NCBI GenBank assembly: GCA_046734815.1
Contig: JBKPRZ010000475.1
Coordinates: forward strand, 1 to 21,576
Source of the DNA: CAVYGB01 sp046734815
Lineage (GTDB): Bacteria > Myxococcota_A > Polyangia > Fen-1088
Length of the DNA: 21,576 bases
Reading direction: 5' to 3'
Below the pieces are notes generated by a model. The model did no database searches. It was not told the origin of the DNA and worked only from the letters and a program-made list of their open reading frames with translations. Numbering within the stretch: position 1 is the stretch's first letter; each line of letters starts with the position of its first letter. This document shows positions 6,322 through 13,855 of this stretch, one piece after another. The position numbers and the translations under genes were made by a program.

Positions 6322-8608
6322 TGGCGCTTCGTGGGTGGTTCTCTTCTGGTGTGGCGTGGTGGGAGGCCAGGCCGGAACGCCGCAGCAGTCGGCCGAGAAG
6401 CCTGCCCCGCCGCCGGCGGCACGCGCCTGGGGGGTTCCGGCGACGGCGCGGCCGCCCGCCGCCCCGCCACCGTCCTCGACGGAGCCGCCGCCGGCCCAGC
6501 CGACGCCCCCCGCTTCGACCGAGCCGACGACCACCAGCCCGGCGGCCTCCACCACTTCGCCTGCCGGCCAGACGCCGGCGGCCCCGGCGGCTGATCCGGC
6601 CAAATCGACACAGGATCCCGCCGCCGCGCAGCCCGGCCCGGGCAGCCAGCCTCCGACCGCTGCGCAAAACGTGCCGGGAGCGACCACCCCGCCGGCGACC
6701 CCGAACCCCGCGACCGCCGCCGCCCAGCCGAAGCCCGGGGCCCAGCCTCCGGCGGGTCCGCGCAAGCCGCTCGAGCCCCTGCCCGCCCTTCTGGTGCCCA
6801 AGCCAAAGCGTGGGCCCGGTCAGAAGACGCCGGACGGCAAGCTGGTGCTGGGACCCGACGGCAAGCCGCTGGTGGGCGCCGATGGCAAGCCGCTGGCCCG
6901 ACCGGCCTTCGAGGAGGACCCCTGGGCCCGCCCGCACTTCGTCAAGGGGGACCTGTCGAACTTCACCGTCCGGACCACCCCCCGCCGCAACTTTATCGGC
7001 GTGGCCGCCGGTGCCAGCGCGCTCCCGCGCGACACCAACACCGTCATCAACTCCTTTTACCTCACGGTCGAGCCGCAGATCGACGTCTCCTCCGAACGGT
7101 TCCACTGGAAGCTGTCGCTGGGCGCGCCGCTGCAGTTCGAGCTGGTCGACCTGCGCGGCCCCTTCGAGTCCTGCGTCACCGAGGCGAAGGCGCTGCGGAT
7201 GCAGGGGAAGATGCAGTCGGAGATCGAGGCCGCGATCCCGACCTGCATGAACGACAAGAAGGGGCAGATCACCCAGAACCTGGGCAAGCTGCGCCGCGAG
7301 GACTGGGACGAGGCCTCCGACTTCGCCAAGATCATCCGCAACGTCCAGGTGGGCAGCCAGGAGCAGCCCTTCTACCTGAGCCTCAGCCGCCTGTATGACC
7401 AGACCTTCGGCCACGGCACGGCAGTCCGCCACTACAACCCGAACATCGACTACGACACCGCCCGCCTGGGCGCCAACGTCGACTTCTCCAAGGCGGCGGT
7501 GGGCGTGCAGGCGATGGCCAACGACCTGGTCAACCCCGACGTGGTGGGGATGCTCGGCTTCGTGCGGCCGATGCGGCCCTTCTCCAACAACATCGTGCTG
7601 CGCAGCCTCTCGTTCGGCGGCTCCTGGCTCCGCGGCGGCAACCAGCCGACGGGTCTGAAATACGAGCGGGGCCTGTTCCGGAAGTCCTACAACCAGCTGA
7701 TCCCCGAGGTGGACAGCAACCTGGATCTGCAGGGCGCCACCTTCCACCAGGCCAGCATCCTGGGCCTGGACGCCGAGGCCAAGGTGGTGCGCACCAGCTG
7801 GGCCGACGTGAAGGTCTACGCCGACTACGACAAGATGCTCAAGTACGGCAGCGGCGTCACCCTGGGCTCGCTGGGGCGCTTCAGCTTCGGCCAGCCGGCC
7901 CACTCGGCCATTCGCGCCCGCGCCGAGGTGTCCTTCTTCGGCCCCGCCTTCCTGCCCAACTACTTCGACACCTTCCACGACATCTTCCAGTACCAGTACC
8001 TGCCGGCGGGCTACAAATCCGCGAACGGGCTGACCTATTACCCGACCAAGCTGGAGTACCTGAACGCCAGCCGGGGCGGTCGCAAGCGCGTGGGCGGCTA
8101 CGCCGAGGTGACCGGCTCGCTGCGTGACTACCTGACCCTGGGCGCCTTCGTACGCGGCTGGACCCCCTACGGCGAACCGGGAATGCCCGGGTTCACGGGC
8201 CCGTCGTTCGCCGACTACGGCGCCAACTGCACCGCCGACAAGAACGGCACCCAGACCTGCGACAACAAGGTGGCGCTGGGCCGCGAGCCCGGCTTCGCGT
8301 CGCTGCGGTTGCACGCCGAGCTGCCCTTCCGGCGCTTCCTGCAGGCCTTCGCCAGCTACGAGGCCTTCAGCACCACCGCCGAGAAGGGTCTGGGCGCCTT
8401 CAAGTTCGACGGGGACAACGAGGTGTTCTTCGGCGGGGCGCGCATCATGGTGCTGCCCTTCTTCTTCATCACCGCGGAGGGCCGCCGCTACTTCTTCGTG
8501 CAGCGGTTCAACGACGTGGACCTGCACGAGCTGACCTTCGAGCAGGACCAGAACTTCCACTCGCGCTGGACGTTTGCGCTGAACGCGTCGCTGGGGTACG
8601 AGTTCTGA
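6311..8608 (+). CDS. Putative outer-membrane beta-barrel protein with proline-rich N-terminal linker
   Basis: I do not recognise a named family. The 765-aa product begins with a short hydrophobic signal-like segment (8-20). About 125 residues very rich in Pro, Ala, Thr and Gln follow (31-155), then a short repeat of DGK-x-L units (around 175-197). From about residue 205 to the end there are alternating polar/hydrophobic strands with many aromatic residues, and the protein ends in YEF, the terminal aromatic typical of BAM-inserted barrels. C288/C312 and C640/C650 sit in predicted non-strand segments and could form disulfides. The start is uncertain because the n-region has no positive charge; an in-frame stop at 6266 limits extension. 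The upstream neighbour encodes a DsbA-like protein and the Nudix gene follows after 5 bases. Confidence 0.75.
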   Translation: MAIGGASWVVLFWCGVVGGQAGTPQQSAEKPAPPPAARAWGVPATARPPAAPPPSSTEPPPAQPTPPASTEPTTTSPAASTTSPAGQTPAAPAADPAKSTQDPAAAQPGPGSQPPTAAQNVPGATTPPATPNPATAAAQPKPGAQPPAGPRKPLEPLPALLVPKPKRGPGQKTPDGKLVLGPDGKPLVGADGKPLARPAFEEDPWARPHFVKGDLSNFTVRTTPRRNFIGVAAGASALPRDTNTVINSFYLTVEPQIDVSSERFHWKLSLGAPLQFELVDLRGPFESCVTEAKALRMQGKMQSEIEAAIPTCMNDKKGQITQNLGKLRREDWDEASDFAKIIRNVQVGSQEQPFYLSLSRLYDQTFGHGTAVRHYNPNIDYDTARLGANVDFSKAAVGVQAMANDLVNPDVVGMLGFVRPMRPFSNNIVLRSLSFGGSWLRGGNQPTGLKYERGLFRKSYNQLIPEVDSNLDLQGATFHQASILGLDAEAKVVRTSWADVKVYADYDKMLKYGSGVTLGSLGRFSFGQPAHSAIRARAEVSFFGPAFLPNYFDTFHDIFQYQYLPAGYKSANGLTYYPTKLEYLNASRGGRKRVGGYAEVTGSLRDYLTLGAFVRGWTPYGEPGMPGFTGPSFADYGANCTADKNGTQTCDNKVALGREPGFASLRLHAELPFRRFLQAFASYEAFSTTAEKGLGAFKFDGDNEVFFGGARIMVLPFFFITAEGRRYFFVQRFNDVDLHELTFEQDQNFHSRWTFALNASLGYEF

Positions 8609-8613
8609 TCGGG

Positions 8614-9126
8614 ATGCCCGATCGCACACTGGCCGAAACCCCTTTTCTCCGCTTCATCGACCGCGACGGCTGGTATTTCGTCGAGCGCCCCAGCCAGGCG
8701 GGCGTGGTCATCGTCGTGGCGGTCACCCCCGCCGACGAGCTGGTCCTGATCGAGCAGCACCGCCCCGCCCTGGCCCGCTGGATCCTCGAGCTGCCCGCCG
8801 GTCTGGTGGGCGACGATCGACCCGACGAACCGCTGCTGGAGGCGGCCGGGCGCGAGCTGGAGGAGGAGACCGGCTGGCGCGCCGACCACCTGGAGCTGGT
8901 GGCCAGCGTCGCCACCGCGCCGGGGCTGACCAGCGAGGTGGTCACCTACGTCCGCGCCCGCGGATTGAAGAAGGTGGGCCCGGGGGGCGGCATCGGCGGC
9001 GAGCAGATCCGCGTGCACCAGGTCCCGCTGGCGGGGGTCGGCCCCTGGCTGGCCGAGCGGGTCCGCGACGGTCTGCTGGTGTCGGTGCAGCTGTACGCGG
9101 GGCTGTGGCTCGCCACCCAGCGGTGA
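8614..9126 (+). CDS. Nudix hydrolase, ADP-ribose pyrophosphatase-like
   Basis: Predicted cytoplasmic hydrolase that cleaves a nucleoside diphosphate linked to another moiety, most likely ADP-ribose or a similar sugar nucleotide. The 170-aa protein has a complete Nudix box: G-x5-E-x7-REL-x-EE-x-GW, running from the G of VGDDRPDE to REELEE-type residues ending ETGW. It is preceded by ELPAG, a feature of the ADP-ribose pyrophosphatase (NudF-like) subgroup. The start is 5 bases after the barrel stop, so the two are probably co-transcribed. It converges on the OmpA-family gene with only 7 bases between stops. The substrate is inferred from the subgroup. Confidence 0.9.
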   Translation: MPDRTLAETPFLRFIDRDGWYFVERPSQAGVVIVVAVTPADELVLIEQHRPALARWILELPAGLVGDDRPDEPLLEAAGRELEEETGWRADHLELVASVATAPGLTSEVVTYVRARGLKKVGPGGGIGGEQIRVHQVPLAGVGPWLAERVRDGLLVSVQLYAGLWLATQR

Positions 9127-9133
9127 GCCAGGC

Positions 9134-10294
9134 CTACTGGTACAGAAAGACGATCTCGATCCGGTTGTTGGAGGCGCGGCCGGTGGCGGTGCGGTTGTCG
9201 GCGATCGGGTCGGCGGCGCCCTGCCCGCTCACCACCATCCGCTTGGCGTCCACCCCGCGCAGCGCCAGCGAGGAGAACACCGACTCGGCCCGGGCCAGCG
9301 AGAAGGCCAGCTGCTCGCCGGACCGCCCGCGGTTGTCGGTGTAGCCGATGATCTGCACCGGGTAGCTGGAGTACTTCTTGAGCAGCTCGGCGATCGGGTC
9401 CAGCCCGTTCTCCTTCTCCCGGGCCACGCTGGTGCCGCGCTTGACGAACAGCCGCTCGGCGGGCAACGGGATCACCAGCCGCTGCAGCGACCCGCGCGCC
9501 TCGCGGCGCACCACGATCCCCGGGATGGCGGCGGCGTCGCGGGCCAGCGCCTCGGCCCGGGCCTTGTTCTCGGCCGCCTGGGACTCCTGCTCGTACTGCG
9601 GCTTGGCGATCGAGGTGGCCTCGTCGGCCTTGGCCTTGGCGATCTGGGCGTTCATCTCCGCTGCCGCCGAATCCCCGCGCTGCATCTCTTGACGGGCGCG
9701 CGCCAGCGCGTCGACAGCGGCGGCGTAGGCCTCCCGGGCGTGGCGGCCGGCGTTCACCGTGTCGGCGGTCTTGACCGCCAGCTCGGCGTCTGAGATGCGG
9801 TCGGAGGCCTGGGCCCGCGCCTGTTCGGTGGTGACCTGCTGGGCCAGCTTCTGCCGCTCGGCGGTCGATTCCTGCAATCGCTTGAGCAGGCTGACCTGCT
9901 CGTTGACCGCGTTCAGCTCCTTCTGCAGCCGGGCGTATTCGTCCTGGGCGATCCGGATCTCGCTCTCGGCGGAAGCGGTGCGCTGACGGGCCTGTTCCTG
10001 CTCGGTCTGGGCCAGCGCTTGCTTGAGCTTGATCTGCCCCAGCAGCGCCGAGTTGCGCGCCTCGGTCAGGTCGTTGTCCTGCCATTGCTCCTTGGCCCGG
10101 CTCATCAGCTGGTCCGAGCTGCTGAGCAGGTCGGGGTTGCGCTTGCCCGCCGCCACGGTTGCCGGATCGGCGCGCATCTTCTCGAACGCCTCCAGCTCCG
10201 GCGGCTTGGGTGGGGTTGCGCAGGAGGCCGCCGCGGCCGCCAGGGCGGCGGCCAGAGGCAACACAGTCAGGCGCGGTCCGGCCGGGCGGCTCAT
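9134..10294 (-). CDS. OmpA-family lipoprotein with DUF4398-like and coiled-coil regions
   Basis: Predicted outer-membrane lipoprotein that binds peptidoglycan. A signal sequence ends in AASC with C25 as the likely lipidated residue. Residues ~45-95 (LLSSSDQLMSRAKEQWQDND and following) resemble the DUF4398 helical domain. A long Ala/Glu/Gln-rich helical region with coiled-coil character follows (~95-255). The C-terminal OmpA domain (~275-386) shows IIGYTDNRGRSGEQ, SLARAESV, VSGQG and GRASNNRIEI, including the Asp of GYTD and the Arg of ARAESV that bind diaminopimelate in OmpA homologues. It overlaps the upstream gene by 4 bases (ATGA). Its likely role is tethering the outer membrane to the cell wall. 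Confidence 0.9.
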   Translation of the reverse strand: MSRPAGPRLTVLPLAAALAAAAASCATPPKPPELEAFEKMRADPATVAAGKRNPDLLSSSDQLMSRAKEQWQDNDLTEARNSALLGQIKLKQALAQTEQEQARQRTASAESEIRIAQDEYARLQKELNAVNEQVSLLKRLQESTAERQKLAQQVTTEQARAQASDRISDAELAVKTADTVNAGRHAREAYAAAVDALARARQEMQRGDSAAAEMNAQIAKAKADEATSIAKPQYEQESQAAENKARAEALARDAAAIPGIVVRREARGSLQRLVIPLPAERLFVKRGTSVAREKENGLDPIAELLKKYSSYPVQIIGYTDNRGRSGEQLAFSLARAESVFSSLALRGVDAKRMVVSGQGAADPIADNRTATGRASNNRIEIVFLYQ

Positions 10295-10731
10295 TTTGCG
10301 CGGGCCTCGAGCGCGGCCTTGGCCAGGGTGGCCTGGGCGATGGCCTTCTTGGTCTTGTCGATGTTCTCCCGCAGCCGTTTGAGGTCAGCCTCCTTCTCGG
10401 TCGCGCGGGCCATGACCTTGGAGGCCTGGATCTTCTGCCGGATCATCTCGGCCTGCGCCTCGCACCGGTCGAGCACGATCCGTACGTCGTCGTAGCGCTG
10501 CTCGGAGCGCAGCTTCCAGGCCTCGTCCAGCCAGACCCGGAGGATGGCGGTCTCGTCACGCGTGGCCCCGCGGTCGTCCTGGCGCTCGAGGTCGGGGACG
10601 CCATTGCGCGCCCGATCGATCATCACCTGCAGGTCGTCCGCTTCTCCCGCCCTCGCGGGCAATGGCGCCGCGGATACGATAGCGGCCACCAGGGTCATTC
10701 CCGCCAGCCAAGCTCGAACAGTCAAGTACAT
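10291..10731 (-). CDS. Small periplasmic coiled-coil protein, unknown function
   Basis: A 146-aa protein with a signal peptide (hydrophobic 8-22, cleavage near PARAG). The remainder is highly charged and helical, with Glu/Lys/Arg/Ala heptads (LRVWLDEAWKLRSEQRYDD, then KVMARATEKEADLKRLRENI) predicted to form a coiled coil. It has one cysteine (RCEAQ) and no enzymatic motif. It is the first gene of a two-gene operon, and its stop overlaps the start of the OmpA-family lipoprotein (ATGA). The pair probably acts together in the envelope, perhaps as partners through their helical regions; that is inference from gene order. Confidence 0.8.
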   Translation of the reverse strand: MYLTVRAWLAGMTLVAAIVSAAPLPARAGEADDLQVMIDRARNGVPDLERQDDRGATRDETAILRVWLDEAWKLRSEQRYDDVRIVLDRCEAQAEMIRQKIQASKVMARATEKEADLKRLRENIDKTKKAIAQATLAKAALEARAK

Positions 10732-10746
10732 GGGTCTTATCGCGAT

Positions 10747-10775
10747 TCTTTACGCTAATGGACAAACCCTTGCAA
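10747..10775 (-). promoter_or_regulatory. Possible promoter of the coiled-coil/OmpA operon
   Basis: Minus-strand TTGCAA (10770-10775), a 17-base spacer and TAAAGA (10747-10752). Both boxes match consensus at about four of six bases. The -35 box lies in the right half of the palindrome at 10767-10784. The predicted leader would be under 10 bases. Confidence 0.35.
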
Positions 10776-10784
10776 CTGCAAGGG
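10767..10784. promoter_or_regulatory. Perfect 18-bp palindrome, operator-like
   Basis: CCCTTGCA, AC, TGCAAGGG: two perfect 8-base inverted halves around a 2-base centre, 36 bases upstream of the ATG at 10731. The symmetry and position, overlapping a possible -35 box, suit a dimeric repressor site. No adjacent regulator gene is present. The rest of 10732-10930 shows no supportable gene. Confidence 0.5.
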
Positions 10785-10930
10785 GAAACCCGGTGCGTAC
10801 GCGGTGGCGAGCACACGGGCCAGCAGGTGTCGGTGGCTGTCGGTTCCACGCGGAGGAACCGGCCTCCGCTCTTGACGGGGGGCCTGGCCGCGCGCCATAC
10901 ATGGGCACCCCGCGCCGATGGCACGGGTAC

Positions 10931-11003
10931 GGTGAGCGTAGCTCAATGGTAGAGCATCGGACTGTGGCTCCGAGGGCTGCGGGTTCAATCCCCGTCGCTC
11001 ACC
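10931..11003 (+). tRNA. tRNA-His (anticodon GTG)
   Basis: Cloverleaf read by eye: acceptor GTGAGCG/CGCTCAC (10932-10938 with 10996-11002), D stem GCTC/GAGC, anticodon stem TCGGA/TCCGA with loop CTGTGGC. The anticodon is GTG at 10964-10966. The T stem is GCGGG/CCCGT with loop TTCAATC. The extra 5' G at 10931 facing C at 11003 is the G-1:C73 identity pair of histidine tRNAs. The following bases read CCCA rather than CCA, so the CCA end is probably added after transcription. Confidence 0.96.
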
Positions 11004-11318
11004 CCCAGCAGTAGGGACGACCCCGGGTACCGCATCCCTGCGGGCCGTGAGAGCGCCGTTACGCCGCCGGAACCAGATGCGCGTGCGTGTCTCCGAACGG
11101 TAATAGTCGGCAAGCGGTCGCCGCACCCTGATCCGCGCCCCTTGTGAGGGTCCCTGCCGAAAATCGGCGCGATCCCCGAGAAATAGGAGGTGCTCTGCTG
11201 AGCCCGGGGGTCCTGCCTTGTCGACGCCGGTGCGGTCACGGAGCTGGCACGAAGAGTGCGAATGCCCGCTCGGCTCGGGTCCTTGGGTCCGAGTGATCCA
11301 TCGAGGGGACAAGGAAAC
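11004..11318. other. 315-base non-coding leader region
   Basis: No convincing gene lies between the tRNA and the next CDS. The stretch holds a strong sigma-54-type promoter (11245-11259), four copies of GGGTCC (11148, 11208, 11278, 11285), and a small hairpin GCCGA-AAA-TCGGC (11156-11168) without a T-run. It looks like a regulatory region for the downstream nucleotidyltransferase. Confidence 0.6.
11245..11259 (+). promoter_or_regulatory. Sigma-54 (RpoN) type -24/-12 promoter
   Basis: TGGCACGAAGAGTGC matches the sigma-54 consensus TGGCACG-N4-TTGC at every defined position but one (G for the first T). The GG and GC pairs are correctly spaced. The expected start of transcription is near 11271, about 48 bases before the ATG at 11319. 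Sigma-54 promoters need an activator ATPase, so the downstream gene is probably conditionally expressed. Confidence 0.72.
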
Positions 11319-12335
11319 ATGGAACAACGGCTCCCGCGCCCAAGCGCTCTGTGGTCTCTCGTCCTGGCGGCGGGCCAGGGCAAACGGCTGGCACCCATCA
11401 CCACGGCGCTGTGCGGTCGCTGGTTGCCGAAGCAGTTCGTGGCGCTCACCAGCCGGAGAACGCTGCTGCAGGAGACCATCGAGCGTACGGAGTCGCTGGT
11501 GCCGACCACCCGTACGGTGGTGGTGGTATCCGAGAACGACGAGGCCATCGCCCGCGAGCAGCTGGGTCTGTACCCCGGCGTGGAGGTCGTCCGCCAGCCC
11601 TCGGACCGGGGGACGGCAGCGGGCCTGATGCTCGGGCTGGCCCACGTGCGCGCGCGGGATCCCTTCGCGGAGGTGGCGGTGTTCCCCGCCGACCACCACG
11701 TGCGCGACGCCGCATCCTGGTGCGCAGCGGTCCGGCGCGCACGCGCCGCCGCGCGGCTGGCCGTCAGCGGGGTGTCGCTGCTGGGGGCGCCCGCCGACCG
11801 CCCCGCCACCGACCTCGGCTGGATCGTACCGGGAGAGCCGCTGACCGGTGGAAACCCCGACGACCTGCCCACGCGGCGGCGCGCGGTGAACTCGCGCGTG
11901 TCGGTGGTGCGCCGGTTCGTGGAGAAGCCGCCGCTGCCCCAGGCGCTGTCGCTGCTGGAGCAGAACGGGATGTGGAACACGATGGTCGTCGTCGGCCGTG
12001 TTTCATCGATGTGGCGGCTGGGCAAGACGCACGTATCGGCGCAGATGTCGCACTTCGAGCGTTATCTGCACGCCCTTCCACACCCACGGTCCTACACCCT
12101 GCTGTCTCGACACTACGAACGCCTCGCGCCCGCCGACCTCAGCCGCGACATCCTGCAGGTGGCCGGCGGACTGGCGGTCGTGCCGGTTATCGGCTCGGGC
12201 TGGTTCGATTGCGGCACGCCGGAGCGGCTTGTCGACTGGCTGGTGGCCACCGACGACCCCTCCGGCATCCTGGCGCGCATCTCACACACGCGCGGCGAGG
12301 CGCGCGCGGACGACGCCGCCCTGGCCTCTGCCTGA
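11319..12335 (+). CDS. Mannose-1-phosphate guanylyltransferase-like nucleotidyltransferase
   Basis: Predicted cytoplasmic enzyme that joins a sugar-1-phosphate to a nucleotide, probably giving GDP-mannose or a related precursor for surface polysaccharide. The 338-aa protein has the nucleotide-binding loop AAGQGKRL (17-24), the catalytic-site KQF (38-40), RGTAAG (97-102), the metal-site FPADHHV with D125, FVEKP, and WNTMVVVG. It lacks the C-terminal isomerase domain of bifunctional ManC/AlgA enzymes. ATG 11319 is preferred because AAGGA and GAGGGG precede it; an in-frame ATG at 11256 lies inside the sigma-54 promoter. The family assignment is firm; the exact sugar and nucleotide are not. Confidence 0.85.
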   Translation: MEQRLPRPSALWSLVLAAGQGKRLAPITTALCGRWLPKQFVALTSRRTLLQETIERTESLVPTTRTVVVVSENDEAIAREQLGLYPGVEVVRQPSDRGTAAGLMLGLAHVRARDPFAEVAVFPADHHVRDAASWCAAVRRARAAARLAVSGVSLLGAPADRPATDLGWIVPGEPLTGGNPDDLPTRRRAVNSRVSVVRRFVEKPPLPQALSLLEQNGMWNTMVVVGRVSSMWRLGKTHVSAQMSHFERYLHALPHPRSYTLLSRHYERLAPADLSRDILQVAGGLAVVPVIGSGWFDCGTPERLVDWLVATDDPSGILARISHTRGEARADDAALASA

Positions 12336-12340
12336 CGCCC

Positions 12341-12354
12341 CGACGCCTGCGTCG
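12341..12354 (+). terminator. Possible short hairpin after the nucleotidyltransferase gene
   Basis: CGACG-CCTG-CGTCG begins 5 bases after the stop. It is a GC-rich stem with a 4-base loop and no T-run, so at best a weak or Rho-assisted terminator. The next gene starts 48 bases later and may still be co-transcribed. Confidence 0.25.
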
Positions 12355-12402
12355 CCCCGACTCGACAGCCCGCGGCTCGGCGGCTAAGGTGCGCGTCGCC
12401 TG

Positions 12403-13851
12403 ATGAGCCAGAACGCACGCGAGTTCGTGGCGCGCTCGCGCCTGCCGGTGCCCGCGGCAGCGGTGTTCGACTGGCATACCCGCCCGGGTGCCTTCGAGCG
12501 CCTGCAGCCGCCGTGGGAGGCGGTGAAGGTGCTGTCCCGGTCGGGCGGCGTGACCGACGGCGGTCGGGTGATCCTGCAGATCAAGCTGGGCGCCCTCCCC
12601 ATGCGCTGGGAGCTCGAGCACTTCGGCCACGTCGCCGGCAGCACCTTCGCCGACCGCCAGGTGCGCGGTCCCTTCGCCCGGTGGGAGCACGTGCACCGGG
12701 TGATCCCGGACGGGCCCGATGCGGCCTGGCTGGAGGACCACATCACGTACCAGATGCCGGCCGGCCCGCTCGGCGACCAGCTGGCCCCCGCGCTGGTGCG
12801 CGACCGGCTGGCCGCGACCTTCGCGTTCCGACACCGCCAGACGGCCCGCGACCTGATCCGGCACCAGGCGCATCAGCGCGCGCCCCGGCTGACCGTGGCG
12901 GTGAGCGGGGCCTCCGGGCTGATCGGCCGCGCCCTGTCCGCGTTCCTCGGCACAGGAGGACACCGCGTGCGCCGGCTGGTGCGTGGACCCGCCCGGGGCG
13001 ACGACATCTTCTGGGACCCCGCGGCCGGGCGGCTCGATCCGACGCATCTGGAGGGCGTCGACGCCGTGGTGCACCTGGCCGGTGAGAACGTCGGCGCCGG
13101 CCGCTGGACCGCCGAGCGCAAGGCCCGCATCCGGTCGAGCCGCATCGCCGGGACCTCGTTGCTGGCCGAGACCCTGACCGCCCTGCCCCGCCCGCCGCGG
13201 GTGCTGGTGAGCGCCTCGGCGGTCGGCATCTACGGGGCGCACGGCGACGACGACGTCGACGAATCGACGCCGCCCGGGACAGGCTTTCTGGCCGAGGTGG
13301 CGACCGCCTGGGAATCGGCGACCGCTCCGGCGGCGGTCAAGGGCATCCGGGTGGCTCACCCGCGCTTCGCCACGGTGCTGGACCCCTCCGACGGCGCGCT
13401 GGCGCGCCTGCTGACGCCCTTCCGCGCCGGCGTGGGCGGCCCGCTGGGAAGTGGCAAGCAGGCTTTTCCCTGGGTGGCGCTGGACGATGCGGTCGGCGCC
13501 GTTCATCACGCGCTGATGGACGACGGACTGAACGGCCCCTTCAACGTCTCGGCGCCGGCTCCGATCAGCCAGGCGACGTTCGCGCGGGTGCTGGGCCAGG
13601 TGCTGCGGCGTCCGGCGGCGCTGCCGGTGCCGGGGTTCGCGCTGCGCGCGCTGCTGGGCGAGATGTCGGAGGTGATCCTCACCGGCGCGCGGGTGTTGCC
13701 GCGGCGGCTGACCGCCGCGGGGTTCCGCTTCCTGCAGCCGGACCTGGCGGTGGCGCTGTCCGAGATGCTGGGCAAGAGGCCGGTGCCCACGCTGACCCAC
13801 GAGGGCCTGCGCGACCAGCTGTCCGTGCCGCTGGACCTGGCCGGAGCCTGA
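12403..13851 (+). CDS. SRPBCC domain-TIGR01777 epimerase (SDR39U1-like) fusion
   Basis: A 482-aa two-part protein. Residues 1-~155 resemble an SRPBCC/polyketide-cyclase ligand-binding fold (FVARSRLPVPAAAVFDWHT start, an LEHFGHV strand and a DHITYQMPAGPLGD segment). From residue 163 a Rossmann domain begins with the dinucleotide-binding VSGASGLIGRAL, followed by HLAGENVGAGRW, VSASAVGIYG and WVALDDAV. The last ~60 residues match the DUF1731 tail (ALLGEMSEVILTGARVLPRR). The fusion is a known arrangement in bacteria, but its substrate is unknown. It probably uses NAD(P). A GTG four bases after its stop opens the next gene. Confidence 0.9.
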   Translation: MSQNAREFVARSRLPVPAAAVFDWHTRPGAFERLQPPWEAVKVLSRSGGVTDGGRVILQIKLGALPMRWELEHFGHVAGSTFADRQVRGPFARWEHVHRVIPDGPDAAWLEDHITYQMPAGPLGDQLAPALVRDRLAATFAFRHRQTARDLIRHQAHQRAPRLTVAVSGASGLIGRALSAFLGTGGHRVRRLVRGPARGDDIFWDPAAGRLDPTHLEGVDAVVHLAGENVGAGRWTAERKARIRSSRIAGTSLLAETLTALPRPPRVLVSASAVGIYGAHGDDDVDESTPPGTGFLAEVATAWESATAPAAVKGIRVAHPRFATVLDPSDGALARLLTPFRAGVGGPLGSGKQAFPWVALDDAVGAVHHALMDDGLNGPFNVSAPAPISQATFARVLGQVLRRPAALPVPGFALRALLGEMSEVILTGARVLPRRLTAAGFRFLQPDLAVALSEMLGKRPVPTLTHEGLRDQLSVPLDLAGA

Positions 13852-13855
13852 CCGG

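Noticed and set aside
6173..8629. An 818-codon minus-strand ORF covering the barrel gene
   Set aside because: It is the antisense of a gene with a coherent signal, linker and barrel. Its translation is compositionally biased and motif-free.
10544..11014. ORF reading through the tRNA-His gene
   Set aside because: It overlaps the clear cloverleaf and the coding start of the opposite-strand gene, and has no recognisable domain.
11156..11168. Hairpin GCCGA-AAA-TCGGC as the tRNA terminator
   Set aside because: The stem is only 5 bp, with a 3-base loop and no T-run, over 150 bases after the tRNA.
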